A stretch of 64,000 nucleotides of DNA from Melieria omissa (taxonomy: Eukaryota; Arthropoda; Insecta; Diptera; Ulidiidae), in contig OZ020268.1 in the NCBI GenBank assembly GCA_963971225.1, positions 127,658,787-127,722,786 on the forward strand, written 5' to 3'. Below are positions 57,989 to 64,000 of this stretch, in pieces. Position 1 is the first letter of the stretch, and every line of letters starts with the position of its first letter. The translations under genes and the position numbers were made by a program. A model generated the notes under the pieces. The model ran no database searches. It was not told the DNA's origin and worked only from the letters and a program-made list of their open reading frames with translations.

Positions 57989-58680
57989 TTAGGTGCGCAA
58001 CTTAATTCCCGTTGTTTGTCAATAGATGGCTCCAGCAGTAACAGCTGATTGATTTTGACATATCCAAAGCATCGTGAACCAAGCTTAGGCATATGGTTAA
58101 CGAACCGCTTTAACATATTAGTGATTTTATTTTTGTCTGATGTCTGATTTGTGCCATATAGTTAATCGTAATTTGCGGGAAGTGTTGACTTTCTTCTTTA
58201 GGTTAGGTTAGGTTGCGGTGGCTGCCTCTATAAGAGACACACTCGGAGGCCTGAAAGGCCCATTGTGATACCACATACTTCACCCGTTTTTGAACTGTGT
58301 ATGCAACACTGTTTTGCCAACATATGTTACCTACAGTTGGAGGTTTTGCCATTGTCTGCCAAGAGCGCACTTGTGCGATTCTTGTAATTCTCATTCCCTT
58401 CATGTGGATAGCGATAGAAGTAGATGAGTTGTTCACCAGCCCGAGCCAGGAATCGAACCTGGAGCCTTTAGTATGAGAAGCCAGCGCGCTACCCGCTTGA
58501 CTATCGAGGCCGGCCCTTTCTTCTTTCATTCAAAGAAAACGGTGGCTAAAGCGCTTCGAGAGCTTTATGGAGAAGCTGTTTTGAGCGGAACAACGTACCG
58601 TGATTGGCTCTGCCGCTTCAAAGACGGTGATTTCGATGTTGATGACCGTCCGCGTGAAGGAAGGCAAAAAGCCTAGCTGT
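57989..58680 (+). pseudogene. Mariner 5' part, split by a SINE B
   Basis: The left end is TTAGGTGCGCAACTTAATTC after TA. Joined across the SINE, the coding part reads RNLREVLTFFFHSKKTVAKA and LRELYGEAVLSGTTYRDWL, then RFKDGDFDVDDRPREGRQK, the N-terminal helix-turn-helix region of a mariner transposase. The catalytic part is absent, and a SINE A follows at 58708. Confidence 0.75.
58200..58515 (-). mobile_element. tRNA-derived SINE, family B (complete, exact target duplication)
   Basis: It is flanked by CTTTCTTCTTT at 58189-58199 and 58516-58526. On the minus strand the head has A box TAGTCAAGCGGG and B box GGTTCGATTCC, then a body with 'cacttgtgcgattcttgtaattc' inverted, and an (AACCT)n tail that reads TTAGGTTAGGTTAGG on the plus strand. 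At 316 bp, it is the reference copy for this family. Confidence 0.9.
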
Positions 58681-58707
58681 GTATTTGGTGGGACCAGGTC
58701 GGTGCTA

Positions 58708-58924
58708 ACACCGAAAAGAAAAAACAAAAATTATTCTTTCGGCGGCTGTCCTCTCAGCAGGAAATGGCAAACCTCTTAGAGTAAAACTACATATGAAAAA
58801 GTTCCCAACTCGCCGTTCGGGATCGGCATAAAATTGTAAGTCTATTCCAACCTTGTAAAAATTCGCGTATGGTTGCGGGTAGCTAGGCTTTAGTCGCGGT
58901 ATCGGGCTGTCGTGCCAGTCAATT
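58708..58924 (+). mobile_element. SINE family A (copy 5), head missing
   Basis: It begins near the 'gctaacaccgaaaagaaaaa' junction, continues through the full body and ends GTGCCAGTCAATT. A short partial repeat of the tail (CAGTCGTGCCAGTC) follows to about 58943. Confidence 0.75.
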
Positions 58925-58943
58925 CCCAGTCGTGCCAGTCGGT

Positions 58944-60185
58944 GTCAACGTTTCGGTAACGTTTTACTGGCTTTAAGAAATTCAGCATAACTTATGCATA
59001 TACATGCATATATTTTTAGATAAATGCATATTTAGAATAATAATTTGCTCAGCTTGGTCTTCATAGTGATCGACAAGTCATTGACATGAAAGTATTGCAC
59101 AGGATAAATGTAACTCAATTGTTTGGTATTTTTATATTTATTGATTTCTCAGATATGTTAAAGAAAATTGTTACGAAATCGTCATGAGTGAAGCCGCGGG
59201 GAACAACTAGTAGGTTAATATAAATGCAATATGTGATAAATTTAGTTTCAACGAAGCTCCGCCCAGTCGTTATCGGGGCCAACAAATTTGCCACACCATG
59301 CACCTCCTACACTGCGCAACTAGTTTCTCAATATAAAAATAACTTCACGAATGAATGCACTCGATCGTGTTCAACCGAATGATCTTAACACCGCATAAAG
59401 AACCTCTCAATTTTTAAATTGAAAATAATCTGCTGTCGCTATTTCAACTTTAGCAAAACCTTCCTTTTTGTAGGGATTAGTAACAGTTACGGTCTTAGAA
59501 AAGCACAATTTAATAAATAATAAGAGAAAAAACGGTGATGTCGATATCAGTGCTGTCTATGTATTTGTGTGTTAAAATTTGATTGGTGAGTTTTGTTCGT
59601 ATCTACATGTATACGTAAGCACACTCAATTCGTTCATTGATTTTATTGGCATTTAAAACTGTACCTAAGCAATCACGCACTCATAGCTACGGTGACGCCC
59701 ACATCTTCAAGTTAGTACCAACCATGTCTGTGCTGTTGTCGACAGCGATGAGACTGGCCCGACGGCGTCGATTATCTGTGGCGGAAGAATTTCACACCAA
59801 AATTACAAGAGAGTAAATATTTCAAATGAGAGCAAATATATTTGCAGTTTATGCAAATAAAATTTTAACAGCACAATCAAAGAAATTTTCAAAATATTTA
59901 TTTTCAAGTTGTTTTATTTATTTTAAAACATATTCAGCGTATTTGAACTGAATTTGGATCGTTTGCATTTTCAATAATAGTATGTCAGAATTCAAAATCC
60001 GTTTTATCTCAGCACAAATGAATTATAAAAAAATTTAGAGATCATTCAAACAGCCGTAAAATTGTTCCGGTAAAAATATTCGACTAAGTAACGGCCAAGC
60101 CGTATGACCAACAATTATAAACTTGGTCAATGGTTTGGTTTTTCTCTATAAAATACAGGGTCTTTTGATACTCATATCGCCGTGA
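58944..60185. other. Noncoding, no gene recognised
   Basis: A 30-codon frame at 59724 is arginine-rich but isolated. No supported feature. Confidence 0.45.
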
Positions 60186-60375
60186 GGCAAACCTCTGAGA
60201 GTAAAAATTGCCTATGAAAAAGCTCCCAACCTGCCGTTCGGAACCGGCATAAAACTGTAGGTCCCTTCCACCCGCGTACAAAATTCACACGCACAACACG
60301 GGTGGTTGCGGGAAGCTAGGCCTTAGTCTCGCGTAAGCGGGCTGTCGTGCTAGTCAATTATTATTATTATTATTA
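60186..60375 (+). mobile_element. SINE family A (copy 6), 5'-truncated, (ATT)n tail
   Basis: It starts inside the body (GGCAAACCTCTGAGAG) and ends GTCGTGCTAGTCAATT followed by about six ATT units. The 'ctcgcgtaagcgggc' insert groups it with the copy at 14230. Confidence 0.8.
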
Positions 60376-60642
60376 TCGCCGTGTATATTATTACCATATT
60401 ACCAACCCTATTTCTTAGCCCAATAGAACACTATATCACTATCGCCTTATAGAAATGTGTAAAAATGTTTGGACGATTTTCTGCTTTTTTGCTTTAGCTT
60501 AAAAAAGGGTATACATACAAAACATAGGATCTTTAAAAATACGTGTACGGTCGTGTCTGAGTATTTTATTGTATTCCCATAGCCACGTGGTAAACCATCA
60601 TTTAGCTGCTAGTGATACTTATACATAAAATCGATCATACAA

Positions 60643-61136
60643 TGAGGGTATTCCCTCAAACGCGTAAACTCGTAAACCAAACAATTTACGAGCCGGTGCG
60701 GGAACGAGCTATTTTTGCACTTGTGTAAACCATTCATAAATTAGAAGTTTGACAGCTTGACCAGAGTTCTATCACAAAGAAAGAAATTTGCTGATCAGCG
60801 CCGATCAGGCGACGGTGCACACAAATTTAATTTTCATAAATTGTGGCACGAATTAAAGCATATTCGGAAAAATGCTTGCATAAAGGGCAATTTTTGCATT
60901 TGCTTAAGCTTTACAGCCAAATAAATAGTTATAGTTAGTTTTTAGTCGATTTCATTTTAATTGGCAACACTGAATGACTCGTGTGCTTTTACGAAGTTGT
61001 TTATGCCCCGTTTTGCTCGTGTATCTTTTCGAGAGTCTCGTAAACTGAGCTCCATACACATTTTGACAGTTCGTTTACGGGACTCGTAATTTTTCGAGGT
61101 TTACGAGGGTTGTACGCGTTTGATGTAATACCCTCA
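60643..61136. mobile_element. MITE with TGAGGGTATT ends
   Basis: The ends TGAGGGTATT match inverted, and the similarity continues inward through TCAAACGCGTA. The left terminus is also a small hairpin (TGAGGG-tatt-CCCTCA, 60643-60658). Several ACTCGTAAAC-like words occur in both orientations. No coding capacity; target duplication unclear. Confidence 0.6.
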
Positions 61137-62081
61137 ATATAAAGAAAACAAATGCATGCAATGGCCCACTTACGTTTTCCTCAATACCACCACAGTACTA
61201 ACTAAGGTACATTTGAATGGGAAGCCGAATGATTCCGAAAGATTTTGCTGCATGCCGCGCACTCTATGATACTATTTGCACTTTACAAAATATTGCATGA
61301 TCCGACGGCTATCGTCTGCAAAAACGTTCTGCACATTTGGCATGGAAGTTGGAATGCTCCGTGAATGAAAAGTAAGTATGCTATATAATGCAAGACGGAA
61401 GGTGCCCGTTTCTTACTGGGTTGTTTCATCTAAATCGGTGTCGCAGTTTTTGTGGTGGTTAAAAAAACAACGTCACATTGGTCCTTATATTATAGTAAGT
61501 ATAGATTAGGCACTATTCAACACCAAACTGAACGCTTTCGCGTCCTCCTAACTTTCCGCCTGTATCAATGAATTTACTTAAACTGCCTAATTACAAGAGT
61601 AATCAATTATTATTAAATTATTGTTCTTTGATAATTAAACATTATGCCCAAATGCATAGACAAATGTAGAGCTCGAGGTCCACATAAAAAGCAAGGTCAA
61701 GGCTAATGGAAACATTTAGTCAAGGCGAAAGTCCGAAACCTAAGTTACAAGTTGATCAGCTCTCACCCCCCAATGAAGCGTAATATGGCATTTTGTGTAA
61801 CAGTTATATGGCTTATTATTTCAGTTAATGTGCATTTAAAGTTTTATATAAGCATGTTATCCTACAGATTTAATACATTAACTGATTCATTGTTTCCTCA
61901 AGGATATCGTAATGGTTGCCAAAATACATGTTACTCAATAGTAATATGCAAAATACACAAGCCGTTCGCGAACCATTTTTGTAAAACAGCAAACATGAAG
62001 TGGATCTCATTTTTACTGTTTGCTATGGGCGCCTGCAAAAAGTTCTATGTATACCGGCACGACAACGAAATAATGAGATTA
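61137..62081. other. Noncoding, nothing recognised
   Basis: The open frame at 61752-62135 runs into the SINE B and has no domain. Confidence 0.45.
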
Positions 62082-62223
62082 TGGCCTGTCTACCTCGATG
62101 GTCCAGCGAGTAGCGCGCTCATACCGAGGCCCTAGGTTCGATTCCTAGCTCGGGCTGGTGAAACGCTCATTTACTTTTAACTATCGCTATCCACATGAAG
62201 CAGATTCGAATTACAAGAATCGG
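62082..62223 (+). mobile_element. SINE family B, head plus part of body
   Basis: The tRNA-like head has CGATGGTCCAGCGAG (A box region) and GGTTCGATTCC (B box), then TAACTATCGCTATCCACATG and ATTACAAGAATCG, matching the complete copy at 58200-58515. The 3' part is missing. Confidence 0.8.
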
Positions 62224-62364
62224 TAAATCGCCTCAATTTTATACTCAGGTGATATTCATTGTAATCAATTATTTTACATGCAATATACAATAAATCTGAT
62301 GTGTTTGCATAGAGTAGTCAGTCCTGGCCAGTCGGCAATTTCATACCTGCAACTTTGATAGATG

Positions 62365-62565
62365 TAAAAGGTGTTCGCGGTAGTCGGAGGTCGACAATAA
62401 AAAGACCATGGCTTCGATGAAAAGACCATCTTGAGGACGCCCTTTCACCTCATGGTGTCGCCAACTGGAGAAGACGCACGCAAAGCAGAGGTACCTGGAG
62501 AGAACTTGTGCGGGAGGCTGTAGCCGGATAACGGCTTATCACGGCCAGGTAAGAAATTAAGTAGT
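62365..62565 (+). pseudogene. RTE-like non-LTR 3' end, second copy
   Basis: Blocks GVANWRRRTQSRGTWREL and VREAVAG match the 3' end of the fragment at 13261-13950, and the DNA around 62540-62565 (CGGCCAGGTAAGAAATTAAG) matches its terminus. Short and decayed. Confidence 0.65.
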
Positions 62566-63822
62566 CATTTTAAAAAGACTGAAATTGTTTTCTCTTGAAA
62601 TATATATACATATAAATTTACTTTGATGCGGTTGCGCCCATGAGCAATGCTCCACGCATCCGAGCTTCCAACCGATGTATTTCCAGACAAAATCTAATTA
62701 GCATTTTATTTGTTTACTGACGCGGTTTTATGCTTTCAAAATATTTACGCTTACGAGCTACCACCAACGACTTCCAGCAATATCAAAGCGATCCACACAG
62801 CGGCAGTCCAACACACTCAGCCACACTTGAATGTATTAACCGCACGCGATCTTTACAATGATTAATGCAAAACCACATCAGCAACAAACAAAGCAATAAA
62901 CAAGAAACTTGCATTTTTCGGTGGTCCAAATACATTTTCTTGCTCAGTAAGTCTGCCTATTCAATACTACAAGTATGTACAAATACGAATATACCTATTT
63001 AGGTAGTTTCTATTTTAAGTACTAACAGATTTACATAAGAAAACAAAAACTCAGTACGTATAACTTTTACGAAAGGACCTTAAATACAAAGCCAAAAGAT
63101 ATCGAGAAATTAATAAGAAGTTGTAAAATCCTTGCTCGCTGTTTGAATCGGGCGTTCACCGATTAGGCGAGTTTTACGACTTCGCCTCGGCATGGGCCGG
63201 CAGTTTGACTTTTCTTTCATGTTTCTTCTCATTTACTTTAGCAATTGCCGTAATTTTACGACTTCACATTTCGATTTTGGCTGCTACAACAGATCTTAGA
63301 GCAATAGTTCAGCATATGTGGATGCTGATGAGATGAATACGTTGAGTCGAACTGAGCGTCTCCAATATTTGTAGCTCGGTTGTTTATTTAGCAAACACAC
63401 AGAATGTGCATCGGTACAACGGACTGCCTCAAAAAGGAAAACAGCACAATTTTTCTCTCACTCACACTGCTTTCCATAAATCTTATAATTCTTGTGCGTG
63501 GGGAAAATTGCTATCCATTGTTTTCCAAAGAGATAGTCGCAGTCTGCTCAAGCCACAGTAAGATAAATGTTGTTATATCCGCAAGATACGCGCACAATTT
63601 CTTGTTTATATTTTAGAGTTCTTCCAACTAGACACATATATTGAACTCAAATCACAATGCAGCTGACCACAGTATTTTCATGTCGTGTTTTGGTCATATT
63701 ATTCATATAAACGTCCTGCATCATAATGCACCGTGCTATATAGTGATATAACGTTTTGCCGAACGTGGTGAAAATAAAATAAATTTGTGCGAAATTGTGA
63801 AACTAAGTTAAAAGTAAAAAAA
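62566..63822 (+). promoter_or_regulatory. Upstream region of the 3'-terminal gene
   Basis: This stretch should contain the promoter and 5' leader of the gene at 63823. I cannot point to a specific core promoter element. A 70-codon frame at 63404-63616 has a hydrophobic segment and could be an upstream ORF, but this is not supported further. Confidence 0.3.
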
Positions 63823-64000
63823 ATGTTACCGACTGCGTATTACCCAAACTCACCGATAGACGAGTTACGAAAGCCAGGCCCTGCCTCTCGAACCACTATC
63901 ACACGGCCAGAATATTTGTGCACATCGAATCCGTCGGTTTCCGCAATGTTATCGGAAAGTACCATTGCTGCAGCGTACTACTATCAAAATTTAAATCCCA
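63823..64000 (+). CDS. First coding exon of an unidentified protein (cut by window edge)
   Basis: ATG 63823 in the strong context AAAAAAAATG opens a frame with no stop up to the window end (59 codons). It begins MLPTAYYPNSPIDELRKPGP and ends in an Ala/Tyr-rich stretch (STIAAAYYYQNLNP). Codon use and composition look coding, unlike the surrounding AT-rich frames. No domain is recognisable; the Pro/Ser/Tyr-rich, low-complexity start would suit the N-terminus of a regulatory protein, but that is speculation. The rest of the gene lies to the right. Confidence 0.55.
   Translation, partial: MLPTAYYPNSPIDELRKPGPASRTTITRPEYLCTSNPSVSAMLSESTIAAAYYYQNLNP

Noticed and set aside
58198..58214. TTAGG telomeric repeat
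   Set aside because: Only about three units, and they form the 3' tail of a precisely delimited SINE.
62100..62160. Possible functional tRNA gene
   Set aside because: It has A and B boxes but no proper acceptor stem, and continues into the SINE B body; the same holds for the heads of family A copies.
63404..63616. 70-codon frame with a hydrophobic stretch upstream of the last gene
   Set aside because: Starts with ATG but shows no cleavage site, family match or link to the downstream exon.
1..64000. CRISPR arrays, operons or other prokaryotic systems
   Set aside because: No regular spacer-repeat array; spliced genes, SINEs and mariners show that this is an insect genome.

Overview
This window looks like euchromatin of a higher fly, plausibly a true fruit fly (Tephritidae). 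The basis is a very AT-rich base composition, canonical GT-AG introns of about 57-80 bp, several mariner families of the kinds found in flies, and an insect-type arylalkylamine N-acetyltransferase. It is not prokaryotic: genes are sparse and spliced, and most open frames carry no protein-like pattern.

Host genes are few. A four-exon gene at 19070-19974 (+) encodes a 235-residue MITD1 homologue (MIT domain plus PLD-like C-terminal domain, ESCRT-III/abscission). Facing it on the minus strand, 21611-22291 encodes a 226-residue GNAT enzyme of the insect AANAT-like family. The last 178 bases (63823-64000) open a new, unidentified coding exon that runs off the window. Two further patches (20521-20900 minus, 22568-22912 plus) look like decayed coding sequence that I could not identify.

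The rest is dominated by mobile DNA. There are at least eight mariner relics, four hAT-type elements with exact or near-exact 8-bp target duplications, three non-LTR retrotransposon 3' ends plus a weaker one, two tRNA-derived SINE families (A and B), a foldback element, and two classes of TTAA-flanked elements. Several are nested: a 1.7-kb hAT at 35054-36778 holds two other elements, a hAT at 54654-55828 holds a TTAA element, and a SINE B sits inside a mariner with an 11-bp target duplication.

The most interesting region is 27284-30402. It has a short inverted repeat (CCCTACAAGAAC) at both ends. Inside is an apparently intact minus-strand gene, with six coding exons and a spliced 5' leader. 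The predicted 380-residue protein has a transposase-associated N-terminal domain, a short coiled coil and a C-terminal DUF4806-like domain. All phases agree across five introns. The left end of this unit carries a 14-bp perfect palindrome centred at the same distance from the end as palindromes in six TTAA-flanked elements elsewhere in the window (4333-4841, 15843-17312, 23903-24434, 26768-27234, 36192-36545, and the end at 2046). In those elements the palindrome sequence differs from element to element while its position is fixed, about 28 bp from one end only. This suggests one class of mobile elements with an asymmetric, position-fixed subterminal palindrome, one member of which carries a spliced gene. 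All calls come from reading the sequence; no database search was run.
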